This document shows, piece by piece, positions 1 through 11,083 of a stretch of DNA of 64,000 bases (position 1 is its first letter; each line of letters starts with the position of its first letter). The position numbers and the translations under genes are program-made. The stretch lies in NCBI GenBank assembly GCA_951804985.1, contig OX638135.1, forward strand, positions 4,782,093 through 4,846,092. The letters run 5' to 3'. The notes beneath the pieces are model-generated. The model saw nothing but the letters and a program-made list of their open reading frames with translations, searched no databases and was not told the DNA's origin. This DNA comes from Dryomyza anilis. Taxonomy: Eukaryota; Arthropoda; Insecta; Diptera; Dryomyzidae.

Positions 1-180
1 CAACTGATAAAGGGTATCTAAATTTTATCAATATTGAGCCACTGTATCTCTGGAAGTAGTGGTCGGAAAAAATAAAAAAAAATTGTTTAGTGCATGTCTC
101 GATACCCTTTATCAGTTGCCAAAAGTTCATTAAGATCGAAAAGGTAAAATCTCAAATTTGACTTTTTTTGGTCGATTTGG
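1..180. repeat. Fragment of fold-back family X
   Basis: This stretch matches parts of the larger fold-back seen at 19352-22205. It shares the phrases CAACTGATAAAGGGTATC, a run near 'ggaagtagtggtcgg', and 'gatcgaaaaggtaaaatctc' followed by 'gtggaatggccca'. Positions 1-20 and 101-118 are inverted copies of each other (ACTGATAAAGGGTAT and its complement), so a small palindrome is present. The element is cut by the window edge. No coding content is seen here. Confidence 0.6.
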
Positions 181-380
181 TGTGGAATGGCCCATATATA
201 TATCTGAAAATATTCTTGAAACTCTTTAAATTTTTCTTTTGTAGTATAATTTTATTTGATTCTAAATTACACAAAAAGTACACAAAAATACACAATGAGA
301 TCAAAAATGCACTGTTTTTGTGGAATTACACAAAAAGTGGCAACACTGTCACAACTACACTTCTTTACAGAGAGAACGAA

Positions 381-556
381 GTGAAAATCAGATCTGCCTA
401 CTTTTGGTGGCAGATGTTGATTCCACCCGTTCCTGTTGTTGAATCCGTGTTGTTAAGTTCACGCATATGTGAAAATCAGATCTGCCTACTTTTGGTGGCA
501 GATGTTGATTCCACCCGTTCCTGTTGTTGAATCCGTGTTGTTAACTTCACGCATAT
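381..556. repeat. 98-bp direct tandem duplication
   Basis: A 98-bp unit starting GTGAAAATCAGATCTGCC occurs at 381 and again at 479. The second copy ends near 556 with only one or two substitutions. Each unit also holds a small inverted repeat (TCTGCCTAC...GTGGCAGA). It reads as a recent local duplication in non-coding DNA. Confidence 0.8.
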
Positions 557-1000
557 CAAAATGTTTGCCTAAAATTATCAGTTGTTCCAAATGAGAGAAA
601 TAATCGATAATTTGTTGACATTTGCCTGTGATACCATATTTATCCGACTTGACTCAGTTCATTTAAAACTTTTACTGCAAAACAGGTATCAAAGTTAAAC
701 TTCATTTAAATTTATGAGACGTTTCATTAAACAAAGGTTAAACTAGCACTGTAACACCGATCCTTAATCGTCGTTTAAAATCAGTTTGAACGTCTTACGT
801 TGGCCGCTTAAACTACGTTTAAAATCTTAATGTTTTTGACAGATACTATCCACAAGAATGACAGTTGCACTCTTTTTGAACTGTACGTCCACGCTCTCTG
901 TTTCTTGTTCCCACATTATCTGTCGGCATGTTTGTGTTCTGATTGTTTTTTTGTATTTCAGCACTGTATAAGTCAAACCATTTTTCGAATTTCGAATTTG
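557..1000. other. No recognisable feature
   Basis: AT-rich intergenic DNA. The only recurring motif is 'gtttaaactagcactgta' near 735, which resembles phrases at 5670-5750 and 22380-22490 ('ttttacagtgatagtttaactag'). It probably marks remnants of a dispersed repeat family. I see no supported gene. Confidence 0.4.
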
Positions 1001-1505
1001 GTGTTTATGTCCAATTATAAATTCGGCCATAACCCCCATTGGCGGTTATGTCCGATTTTATATTTTTGATTATTTTTTAAATGCGAATTTATTTATTTTG
1101 TTAAATTTGTTTGTTATTTATATTTTTTAAATACAATTTTTTGTAAATTTGTAAATAAAACTTTTTTTAAAAAAATGTTGTTCTTCTCATTAATGAACAA
1201 AACAAATATAAAATTTTATCGCGCAATTTATTGTAAATAAAATTTCATTCTTCTCTTTAGTGAATAAAACAAAAATATATTTTTATTTTGATATTTTTTG
1301 AAATTATGCGAAACTGTAGCGCCTCAGGCCAAATATGAATTTCTAAAAAAATCGCGCATGATAACATATTTTTTAGAGGTTTATGGCCACATAGCAACGC
1401 GGACTTAACCCCCAAATTGGGTATTATGACCGAATTTTTTTTGGGATTATGTCCGCGGATCTCGGCGGACATAACCCCCAATTCGAATTTGGGGCTTATG
1501 TCCGG
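1001..1505. repeat. Cluster of palindromic GGACATAACCCCCAA-type motifs
   Basis: Copies of a short motif, GGACATAACCCCC(A/C)A(A/T)T and its reverse complement, occur at about 1008-1055 and again at 1381-1505, separated by AT-rich DNA. Adjacent copies are often inverted relative to each other, so they can form hairpins. A degenerate palindromic satellite or the ends of a small non-autonomous element would explain it. Confidence 0.55.
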
Positions 1506-1524
1506 GCACCTCAAACTTTTGAAA

Positions 1525-1605
1525 TTTTTTATGGAACTGGAATCGTTATTTTATTTTTTATAGAACCGGAACCGGAACTGGAACAGACATCCAGAACCGG
1601 AACTG
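1525..1605. repeat. GGAACCGGAAC-rich dispersed repeat, copy 1
   Basis: The stretch starts GAACTGGAATCGTTATTTTA and continues with alternating GGAACCGG/GGAACTGG units. The same start and unit type recur at 5508-5655, so this is a dispersed repeat rather than a one-off simple repeat. No coding role is seen. Confidence 0.6.
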
Positions 1606-2109
1606 GAACAATTACTAAATTAATTAGATCAGAAATTAATATATCAAAAAAATAATAATTAAATAAATTTGGACAATGAATTTGGAAACAAAAACAAATA
1701 TTAATTAAGTTACACAAGTGGACAATGGCATTTTTAAAATGTTGAGTTTTGCAAATTTTCTTTATACATATTGATTGTCATACAAAATATGTTTTGTATT
1801 TTTGACAAATATTTCATTCACTTATTTCTCAAAAGATGTATATTATAATTAATGTTGACGGTACTTACGTTTAAGATCGTGTCCCCGCGAGGAAACTTAA
1901 ATATGACTATGAAACTACGCGACTTTATAAATGGTCAATTCTCATATAATGCATATACATATGCTTTTTTTATACCAATATATTTTTGTTAGTTTAAAAC
2001 ATACAAGTAGGAATGAGACCCAGGACGTTTGAATACAAACACAAATTGTTTTCTATTTTATTTAAAATTTTATATAAGGGGCTAACTATCTCTCAGGTAG
2101 GTATTTCCA

Positions 2110-2560
2110 GGCTGCAACAAAAGTGCCTGCCTTGTTACAAGCTAGACTACCAACGCTTGGTATATCGGGCCAGACACAGGGCTAGCACTATCGTTAGTCA
2201 CAGACTCCACACAAGCCTTGATAATTCAAGCTAGGACACAAGCCTGGCACATTTGTCATTCCCAGATTTCAAACATGCCTCATTAGTTTAGATTAGACAC
2301 AAGCCTGGGACAAGCGTCACTCATAGATTTTACACAAGCCTTGTTAGTTTAGGTTAGACACAAGCCCGGCACAATCGTCACTCACAGACTCCACACAGGC
2401 CTTGATAAACCAAGCTAGACACAGGACTGGCACATTTGTAATTCCCAGATCTCAAACACGTCTTGTTAGTTTATGTAGGAAACAAGCCTGGCAAAATTTT
2501 CATTCTAAGACTCCACACAGGCCTCGGTATACCAATATTGACACAAGTCTGACACAATAT
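2110..2560. repeat. 61-bp minisatellite (ACACAAGCCTGGCAC units)
   Basis: Units beginning GACACAAGCCTGGCAC recur at 2235, 2296, 2357, 2418 and 2479, an exact 61-base spacing, with a more diverged unit at 2173. The array stops where the long inverted repeat begins (2566). Short open frames across it come from repeat periodicity and are not genes. Confidence 0.85.
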
Positions 2561-2565
2561 AGAGC

Positions 2566-4088
2566 CACACTAAGAAAACAAGATGTTTATGAAAGTCTTG
2601 CTGCAACTATCCTTTTGAATTTACGCAAATATTCAAACATCCCATAAGTTTCAATAAAGTTGCAGCAAAACTATTAATATTTTTTAAATATGACGTATAT
2701 TCAGATAGTTGCGAGATGTTTGCCACAAGAGCAATGAAAATTGAGATATTTACAGTTGACTGATAGCAAACATCCAGAGTTCTTGGACATTTGCAGAAAA
2801 ACTTTTAAAGTATTTTGGCATTTGACTACCATAAAAAAGGATTATGGCGTACTTTTTCCTTACACTCGATTTATCCACAACAATGAAGTAAATCAAATGG
2901 TGTAAAAAAGTGCCAACTCAAATATTACATTTTTATGGTAAAATTTAAATTATCAATACGTGATGGAAAATATTTATTTTTCAGAGTTTACTTTGATAAC
3001 AGAATCGCCGGTCGGACTTGGTTCTTCTGCGAAGAAATTTCAAGTCGTTGTACAATTTAGCCTTCTAGGATACTGTTTTAATTCTAGAATAATTAAAAAT
3101 ACATTTGATTAATTTATTTCAATTCAATAAAAATTACTCCGCGAATTCTAATGGAGTACCTTTTTCAAATATTCATCAACTATCTTTCTATTTGTAAGAT
3201 GTTTAATTGATGGTTGCTATACATAATCGTAAATTTGAAAGATGGTTGCTAGCAATATTTATCGTATTTGACTGATGTTTGAGAGATGGTTGTCTCAAAT
3301 ACAATTTAAATAATTTGTAAATTACTTGATATTTAGGACTTTGATATTTCTGGTAATCATCTTTCTTTTCTTAGTGCACATATGAAAATTGTCTACACTA
3401 AGATAACAAAAATGGTTACCAGAAATATCATAGTCCTAAATATCAAGTTATTTACAAATTATTTAGATCGGCTTTGAGACAAACAACTTTCAAACATCTG
3501 ACAAATACAATAAATATTGCTGGCAACCATCTTTCAAATTTACGATTATTTAAAGCAACCATCAATTAAACATCTTACAAATAGGAAAATAGTTGTGGAA
3601 TATCGCCATCATGTTTTAAATCCTTCGAAGGTAAAATTGTACAACGACTTGAGACTTCTTCGCGGAATAGCCAAGTTTGCCTGCGCTGCTATCATCAAAG
3701 TAAACTCTGAAAAGAAATATTTTCCATTACGTCTTGATAATTTCAATCCCATGAATTTTATTTTCACTTTTACCTTTTAAATGTAATATTTAAGTTGACA
3801 CTTTTTTACACTATTGGATTTACTTAATTGTTGTGGTCAAATGTGAAAATAACTCAAGATTTTTGTTGCAAATGTCCAAGAAATCAGTATGTTTGCTATC
3901 AGTCAACTGTAAATATCTCAATTATCATTGCTGTTGTGGCAAACATCTCGTAACTATCTGTATTATGTCATATTTAAAAAATATTAATAGTTTTGCTGCA
4001 ACTTTTTGAAACTTATGGGATGTTTGAATATTTGCTACAAGGCGTAAATTTAAACAGATTTTCATAAACATCTTGTTTTCTTAGTGTG
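2566..4088. mobile_element. 1.5-kb fold-back element with CACACTAAGAAAAC termini
   Basis: The left end CACACTAAGAAAACAAGATG is repeated inverted at the right end (4070-4088). The arms stay alignable through about 700-800 bases, meeting near 3377-3399, where two internal copies of the same terminus sit back to back (CTTAGTG at 3371-3377 and ACACTAAG at 3399). The structure is therefore two inverted units or one fold-back with a short loop. Arms have diverged by substitutions and small indels. No transposase frame is visible, so it is non-autonomous. A split third unit is at 8822-19352. Confidence 0.75.
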
Positions 4089-4429
4089 AATATCCAAACC
4101 GCATATGCTGAAGAAAATTCATAATTCCGTCTCCACAACTTTTCGTCCCATGCCTAATAATGCATGTGTACCGACTTTAACTTGAGTAAATTAAAGTTTA
4201 CTATGGTGACATTTTTGTGTTGTTTCCATGTTAAAGAACACTTATCTGATGAAAAAAAAAATGTTTGTTGACGATTTATATTCTTTGAAGTTGTCTGAAC
4301 AATAAGTCTGTAAATTAACGTAAGTATTACTGTTAAATTGATTGTTAACCTCTTACATATTTATTTACAGACTCAATAATGAATGAAATACTCATTACAA
4401 ATTGTGCCCAATAGCCTGAATCTTCAGGC

Positions 4430-4830
4430 GTATCAGAAGGATTGTCGCAAGTCTGGGGCAAAGGTCTTGTTTCAATACTGAGGCACAAGCCTTGGTACAA
4501 GCCTGGGACACAAGCCGTGGTACAATCCTGAATAACAGTCTTGTAACATAGTTATCATTCCAGCCTTGACACAGTATTGGCACAGGTCTAAACACAGTCT
4601 TGGCACAGGCCTAAAAACAGTCTTGGCAAAGGCCTAAACACAGTGTTGGCACAAGACTGAGAATTAAGTCTGGCACAAAATTTGTCAACGAGCCTGAATA
4701 CAAACCTGGGATATAGGCTGTAACATAGTTATCATTCCAGTCTTGACACAGTCTTGGAACGAGTTTGGATTCCAGCGTTGGCACAGGCCTGAGTAGCATT
4801 GGCACAATCCTGTGTCAGGCTTGTGCCGAT
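4430..4830. repeat. Degenerate minisatellite, ~22-bp units (ACACAGTCTTGGCACAGGCC)
   Basis: Repeated variants of ACACAGTCTTGGCACAGG and ACAAGCCTGGGACACAAG, about 22 bases apart with irregular longer blocks. The vocabulary is shared with the 61-bp array at 2110-2560, suggesting one ancestral array split by the fold-back at 2566-4088 plus about 340 bases of other sequence. Non-coding. Confidence 0.6.
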
Positions 4831-4880
4831 CGTTAATTCCTACATGGGTATTACCTAAATCTACATGTTCTGTTTATATT

Positions 4881-5170
4881 TTAAATATTAAGTGGTAATG
4901 AATTCCAGAGTCGAATTGCGAATTGTAGATAGTTAAATTTTGGCAAAATAAAAATGAGGCTTCTATTTGAAACGTAAAGGCGTAGCTTAGCTGAAAGATA
5001 TAATGGAGTTTTGGAATGTAACAACTTTTGCAGAAATATGCAGTTTCTTATATACCTATAGTTTGTAATGCAACGTCTCAAGGGAAAAACATATCGCGTC
5101 ACATTATTAAAATCTCCTCTTAGGAGGTCAGGAGTAATAGCATTTAAAAAAAGTTTGGTTGTATGGGACG
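4881..5170 (-). pseudogene. Possible LINE reverse transcriptase C-terminal fragment
   Basis: Read on the minus strand, an open stretch of about 70 codons ends with the phrase RLWNSLPLNI, preceded by LLHSKTPLYLS and LPKF. This resembles the tail after the RT domain of jockey/CR1-type LINEs (family knowledge: the RLWNSLP phrase is common there). There is no RT catalytic motif, no start and no flanking LINE sequence, so at best it is a short dead fragment. A chance match remains possible. Confidence 0.35.
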
Positions 5171-5507
5171 TGCCACTCCCCTTTGCACAATCTATCTGTA
5201 GGAGCTATATAAACAAATCCTCATTATTAAAATACAATTCCCATTGGTGGTGCACTTCATGCATTCTCATACAAAACAAAAATTTCGTTGTTTCCGATTT
5301 TTCCGTGGGAGTTTTTTGAATTCCCAGTATTGAGACGAATAAAACAAAAAGGAATCATCCAAATCAGTCGATCCGTTCTCATATTTTAGCGAGACTAATG
5401 CATGGCAATTAATTTTTATTTACATGTATAGATATGTATATAAATTTCATTGTTTTTACGTAAAAATAAAAAAAATATTTATATTTTTATTGCGTTTTTG
5501 GCTTGTT

Positions 5508-5655
5508 TGTGGAACTGGAATCGTTATTTTATTTTTTATAGAACCGGAACTGAAACCGTAATAAAAAATAATTTAAGAACCGGAACCGGTACCGGAACCA
5601 TTTTTTATTTTTTTATAGAACCGGATGTGGAACCGCAGAGAATAGAATTTCGGTT
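5508..5655. repeat. GGAACCGGAAC-rich dispersed repeat, copy 2
   Basis: Begins with the same GAACTGGAATCGTTATTTTA phrase as the copy at 1525 and carries GGAACCGGTACCGGAACC and related units. It ends near 'cggttcctagccctgg', after which a second dispersed motif (TTAAACGTCGTTTAAA) follows. Confidence 0.6.
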
Positions 5656-5859
5656 CCTAGCCCTGGTTAAACGTCGTTTAAATTTATGAGACGTTTAATT
5701 ATAGAAAGGGTAAACTAGGTTTAAACTGGCACAGTAAAACCGGCTCTTACTGTTTTAATAGTCCAGTGTTTATAATGTTAGAAATACTTTTTCACGAAAT
5801 GTGAATATAAACATTGAAATTCTTTTGAATAACCTCATAAAAATTGATTTACTATAAAT

Positions 5860-5965
5860 TTTTGTAGTCCCGAAAATCCCGGGAATCAACGATGATCCCG
5901 GGATCATTATTTCGGGAATGATTTGACTCAAATCCAGGGATCCTTAATTCCCGGGATCCCGGTAT
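5860..5965. repeat. Cluster of ATCCCGGGAT palindromes
   Basis: Several ATCCCGGGAT/CCCGGGAATC motifs lie within about 100 bases. They may be subterminal repeats of a DNA-transposon remnant; compare the ATCCCA-rich ends of the hAT at 19794-20763. No TIR or transposase is seen here. Confidence 0.4.
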
Positions 5966-6183
5966 TGACATACTGATATTGATACCCAGTGTGAACTCAG
6001 TCCAGCCCTGACTATTCCTGACTATTCTTCCATTTTCTCAGAGAGAATTTATTTTCAATGGCTGTCTATTTTATATTTCTTTATTTTGTTTTTCGTCATT
6101 TTAAAATGTTGCTATGGAAACTGCTTTGACTCGTCAAATAATTTAAACAGCGAAAATACAAATTCATGAAAATACAAATTTTG

Positions 6184-6370
6184 CAGCTGCTGAAATGTAA
6201 GTTTAGCTTTTTATATTTTATTAAATTAATATTAATTGTTTTAAGTTTCAGAAATAAAAGCTTCGTTCGAATGAAGTGGTTAAAGGACAGGTGCAGCTGC
6301 TAAAATGTAAGTTTAGCTTTTTATATTTTATTAAATTAAAATGAACTGTTCTAAATTTCAGAAATTAATT
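6184..6370. repeat. ~107-bp local direct duplication
   Basis: The phrase GCAGCTGCTGAAATGTAAGT followed by 'ttagctttttatattttatt' at 6184 recurs at 6292 with a few changes. Each copy ends in 'tttcagaaat'. It contains intron-like ends (GTAAGT ... TTTCAG) but no coding sequence I can support around it. Confidence 0.6.
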
Positions 6371-6860
6371 GGAATAACATATTAAAAACGACGGGGAACT
6401 TTTGAAGGCTATGGAATAGTCAGTGGGACATCAAACTTATATTTACGCGGCGTGCCCACACCAAACGAGTCAAATGTAATAAAATTTAATAGTCAATATA
6501 GTTTCCAAATAGTTGTGGTTATGTTAAAATAAGTGTGCAGCGGTTGCAAATATGAAAGTGACGCTTTTTCAATTACGAATCAAGGACGAATGTCAATTGT
6601 CATGAAATGTAAAACAAAACATTTAATGCAATCGACGTTTGCTCCGCTAAACTAAAATAGCGTTTTTAATTTGGATATGTAACGTAATTAAAAATTAATT
6701 ATACAGACAAATAATTATATGTGTTACAATGGCTGCATTCAGCGACCTCAGCAGTTGCGAAACTGCTCAGTAACTAATCGCTCACTGTTATTGAATGCAC
6801 CGCTATCTCAGCTGTCTATTTACAAATTAATTTGTTATAAATATTTTATTAAAGTTACAT

Positions 6861-7171
6861 AATAATAATAATATTATAGTTTGGCACTACAGTTCTATAA
6901 GAACTTAGGCCGCGCTCTCTTACCATTTTGAGCTGTGCGTGTTATATTTGTACTCAAAGTGGTGGGACCTACAGTTTATTGCCGAATCCGAACGGCGGGT
7001 GAGAGCTTTTCATAGGCAATGTTTTACTCTCGTAGGTTTGCCATTTACTGCCGAGAGGTAGCGCGGTATAGAAAAATGTTTCTATGAAAAGATGTTGTTA
7101 GCCCCAGTCCAGGCTTGAACCGGGGACCTTTCGGCTCGCAGTCCAGCACTAACCACTGAGCTACCGCGGCT
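6861..7171 (-). mobile_element. tRNA-derived SINE, copy 1
   Basis: On the minus strand it starts AGCCGCGGTAGCTCAGTGG, with an A box (TAGCTCAGTGGTTAGTGC) and a B box (GGTTCAAGCC) in a tRNA-like head. A body of about 230 bases follows, ending in a short (ATT)n tail. Nearly identical copies lie at 23488-23800 and 53010-53317. A two-base gap falls in the A-box region of this copy (CAGCACTAACC against CAACGCACTAACC). A clear TSD is not seen; only ACAT matches on both sides. SINEs of this kind are copied by LINE machinery using the internal Pol III promoter. Confidence 0.85.
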
Positions 7172-8821
7172 ACATGTTGTTACATACAACTCTTTAATTG
7201 ATTAAAAACTTATTTCCAATCTAAATTCAAATTTTTTTTATAAATATTTGAGTTAAAATGTCATCGATAACAAATACAGCGCAAATGTAGCGTACAAATT
7301 TCATACTAGAAAAAATGGCGACCACTCACTAAACATGTTGAGGGTAGCATGCCATTCAAGCTCAATGATTACATAATATGTTCATACAAAACATATAACT
7401 AAAACTCATACTAAAAACATATAATAAAAACTTTGAATTAAATGTCATCAATTTTCTTTTGACTTCGCGTTTAGATCAGAATGCTGTCATTCTATACTGA
7501 ACTGATTCCCTTTTCATGCTGTTCTGTTTTTTGGTCATTTTAATCGTTACTTCGTTTCGTACTTCGTTCGCAAAACTGACACAATTCTCTTAAAAATCTA
7601 GTGGGGAAGTTATTGCATTAAGCCCGATTTAGATTCTAATCACGTACGAAAACTGATTCGATACGCACAGTGTTGTTCAAAAATTCGTAGTAGCAAATCT
7701 GAAACAAATCGGAAATAAGTCGTAACGAAACACTGGGATACTAAGTACACAGCAAGAACATTCCCAGCAAGACATGCCTTACCGAAACTCCAACACAAAG
7801 ACAATATTATATTTTCTCACTCATACATAAATAATTTGAAATACATCCCTACAGGATCAATGATAGATATATGACCCGTAATTTTACTAGTAATAAAAAC
7901 TAATATATTTGCGCGTCGGTTTGCCACCATTTTTTATTTGTAGGTTATTTATTACGTTTGCAATAGTAGCCGCTACAGCAGGAGTTGAAAAAAGATGTTA
8001 CTTAAATTATAAACAATTGATAAACACTAAAAGAAAGTATATTGAAAAGAGTATTTTTTTATATTGCTTATTTATCTATTTAAATTATAGATATCATCAA
8101 AGTGGAAGGGTCATCTGCATTAAACAAATGCATGGAAGGAAGCAACACAACAGCAAACAAAAGTCGTTTTAATAGAAAATTTTGTAATGCAAACATGTTG
8201 AATGTAATGCGCATTATATTCAACGCAATAAAAATGAAAACTATAGAATTTTGGGTTTTTTGGTTTTATTTGGTCTAATTTTGGTTAGTTTACTATTAAT
8301 TTAACCGTCCATAACCGCAAAATTAAAACAGTTTATGTTACGTAAATTTACAAGTAATTTAATCGTCACTTATTACCAAAAGAACAGTGATAAACATATA
8401 TTCAATTGTATCTCATTTCAGATGAGTGAGATAAAAATTCACACGCATACAAAAGTTTCGGTCAATTTTATCCCGACGCTCTTAACAATGTTATAGAAAC
8501 TTTTACTGAAACTTTCAGTTTTGATACTTGTAATATTGCTGGGTTGTGTTTTATTTTATTATTCATTTTAGGGGTAGCAATAATCAAATTTTCGATTATT
8601 TTGTTGATCACTTGTAGAATAGTGACGGGAAAAAAATGATCAAAACTTTTGTGTTCGTGTGATTTTGCATCCCTTTCTTACGCACGTTGACACAGGTGCT
8701 TATATATGTATCTCTTTCATTCATATCAGTGCTATCGACAAAATGGTTGTTAAAATGACCAACATGTTTATATAGCATCCCAATAAACCAAAAACCTGGA
8801 TATTAAGTGATTATCGAATGT
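7172..8821. other. No supported gene
   Basis: AT-rich sequence with only short open frames lacking recognisable motifs, including one of 87 codons at 7909-8172. Nothing here repeats elsewhere in the window at a level I could see. It may be unique intergenic DNA or old repeat remains. Confidence 0.4.
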
Positions 8822-9082
8822 ACACTAAGAAAACAAAGATGATTACCAGAAATAGCACATTTAGACCGTCTTTGTGACAACCATCTCTCAAGCATCCGTC
8901 AAATACGATAAATATTGCTAACAAACATCTTACAAATAGAAAGATAGTTGATGAATATTTGGAAAAGGTACTCCATTAGAATTCGCGGAGTAATTTTTAT
9001 TGAATTGAAAGAAAATGAATCAAATGTATTTTTATTTATTCTAGAATTAAAACAGTATCCTGGTTACACATCGCCATAGTCT

Positions 9083-9592
9083 TGTTGTAAGTCAACATAG
9101 TGTATTTTGGTAAGTCACTATACGTTGATATTATAAACGTATCGTGACCTACTTCCGCGATGACTACCTTATGCAGTTATCGTGAAGTTGGTGTAAGGTG
9201 TGATGTAGGGCTTACGTATCAAAGTTCAGTATTGTCGAAGTTGTGTCAAACCAGCGGTGGCGTGATTGGCTAGAGTGAAATTTGCGCACGGCACTCTGCC
9301 GGAACATGTTAGATTTGGAACATACCTCCATATAATAGTTTAAGTTAGATTTTAAGTCAGTTGTTAGTTGTAAATCAGTAGTTCAGTAGTAAACAATAAT
9401 GTTAATATTAAAATATAACTTTAGAGTAAATAAAAGTATGTCTTAAAAGAAAAGACTTGTTTGAAATATTTCGGTTAATAAAAATGGAACTTCGACGTTG
9501 GACATTCTCTGGTAGGACATCATGGGTAATTATAAATGGAACGTTGCGACATTTGGCCTCACGCCTAAGCAACGGACATTATAATTACAACA
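9083..9592 (+). repeat. Element A 5' LTR
   Basis: Starts TGTTGTAAGTCAACATAG and ends TAATTACAACA (TG...CA). It holds an imperfect palindrome (GTAAGTCACTATACG with CGTATCGTGACCTAC, about 9110-9153) and an AATAAA at about 9428. Compared with the 3' LTR it keeps ten extra bases (CACTATACGT). Open frames within it are not genes. Confidence 0.95.
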
Positions 9593-9594
9593 TT

Positions 9595-9606
9595 TGGCGC
9601 AGCCGG
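9595..9606 (+). other. Primer-binding site, element A
   Basis: TGGCGCAGCCGG begins two bases after the LTR end and is shared with C1 (45597) and C2 (51219). It resembles the tRNA-Ser-type primer site of the 17.6/297 group (family knowledge); the tRNA match was not checked. Confidence 0.85.
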
Positions 9607-9709
9607 TTTTCGAACCATACATCAACTCCAAAGGGACGAGAAGGACTGGATGGAGATTAATATTGGAAGAAATAAATATTTAGGATCAGGGAAAATATTT
9701 TTTACATTT

Positions 9710-9715
9710 GTGAGT
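9710..9715 (+). promoter_or_regulatory. Putative leader splice donor, element A
   Basis: GTGAGT lies 115 bases after the PBS. The same hexamer is at comparable distance in C1 (45719) and C2 (51315). Errantiviruses make env from a spliced message, so a conserved leader donor is expected. In A there is no env left to use it. From 9716 to 10436 is an AT-rich leader with no coding content. Confidence 0.45.
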
Positions 9716-10436
9716 ATTGTGAAAAATAGTGAAAAAAATGTGAGCGGTAAAAAAAATAACATTTTGTAAATTTGTGATATAAAACAAGAGACATGTTGGA
9801 GAGTTGTAATAAGTAAAAATCATGGGATTATGAAAATTGACATTTAAAAAATGAAAAAACAATTGAACATTTTGAAATTAATTGTGGAATAAAATAAACT
9901 GTGAAATAAAATTGAGAAATGAATAACATAAATGATATAATTTGATAAATCAGAAAATTAAATAAGTAAACTAAATGTTTTATAAAATTGTTTAATTGAT
10001 ATATTAAAGCACATTTTTAAAGTAATAGTGAAACAATATAGAATAGTTTGAGTCATTAAATGATCATAATTAATAAAATTGTGAATTTAAATAAATTGAA
10101 TAACATAAGAATTTTATTACAGTAATGTTTTCATAATGTTGCGAAATTAATTAAAAAACAAAACTGGAAAATTTTAACCAAATTAAATGCAATAAATAAA
10201 TTAATTCAGTATTCTTAAATTACATGTTGATATGATTTGGAAATATAGATTAAAAAGTTTAAATAATGAAACATACAAATGAGATAAACAATGTTGTAAA
10301 AAATTTAATAGATAAATTAAAAAATGGTTAAAAGTTTATTTAATATGAAACTAGTAAAAACAAAATAAATAATTTAATTAAGAAAGGCATAGTTAATTAT
10401 ATGATTAAGTAAATGGAAAAATAAGAAACACTAATA

Positions 10437-11060
10437 ATGGGTACTGAAAATGTATTGAAACGCGTTCATTACGTTGTTCCTTACTTTTCTGGGGCGGAAT
10501 CTCCATTATTAGAAACAGAATTATATAAATTTATTGAATGTTGTGAAACAGCAAAGTTAAAAATTAAAGAATCAGATAGTGAGGAATTTATAAAATGTGT
10601 TAGGTTACGTTTGGAGGGAGATGCATATAAATTAGTGAGGACAAAACAGTTTCAAAAAATAGAAGAATTATACGAGTTGTTAGAAAATACGTACTTAAAA
10701 GAAATTTCTTTAGATTCAGTACTAAAAGAGATTAAAAAAGCTTATCAAAATAGTAAAGAGAGTTTGAGAGCGTTTGGGAGACGATTAGATGAGTTGCAGT
10801 CCATGGCTTTGGAAATTGCAAGTAAAAAATACAGTAAAAAGATAAGTGAAGATGACGTATTCAGTTTGGAATTACAGAGTTCAGTGTTGATCTCTTTTAA
10901 AGTAGGGGTGAGGGATCGAACGATAAAAGTTGTACTGTTGGGTAGTAAGTCAGAAACATTAGATACATTGTTGGAAGAAGCTTTAAATGTGCAGGCTCTT
11001 ATGCAGCGAAGTCCAAGGTCGGAAGAGGATGAATATAATTATATAGAAAAAACTAATTAG
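10437..11060 (+). CDS. Gag, matrix/capsid part, element A
   Basis: 207 codons from ATG to a TAG, homologous to residues 60-280 or so of the second half of C1 Gag. Shared phrases include LRLEGDAYKLVRTK, ESLRAFGRRLDELQ and FKVGVRDRTIKVVLL. It would form the particle core. The N-terminal coiled-coil part present in C1 and C2 (starting MAELEQ) is missing here. The frame is lost just before the nucleocapsid zinc knuckles, which continue in another frame at 11084; C1 shows both in one frame, so an indel near 11040-11084 is likely. Confidence 0.85.
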   Translation: MGTENVLKRVHYVVPYFSGAESPLLETELYKFIECCETAKLKIKESDSEEFIKCVRLRLEGDAYKLVRTKQFQKIEELYELLENTYLKEISLDSVLKEIKKAYQNSKESLRAFGRRLDELQSMALEIASKKYSKKISEDDVFSLELQSSVLISFKVGVRDRTIKVVLLGSKSETLDTLLEEALNVQALMQRSPRSEEDEYNYIEKTN

Positions 11061-11083
11061 AAAACACTCAGTCGGAAAATAAA

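Noticed and set aside
7088..7171. tRNA gene in the SINE heads (6861, 23488, 53010)
   Set aside because: A and B boxes are present but the acceptor stem does not close and the head is joined to a repeated body with an (ATT)n tail; it is a SINE.
9457..9660. Small frame within the element A LTR, repeated at 17944
   Set aside because: Lies across the LTR end and PBS, with no family features.
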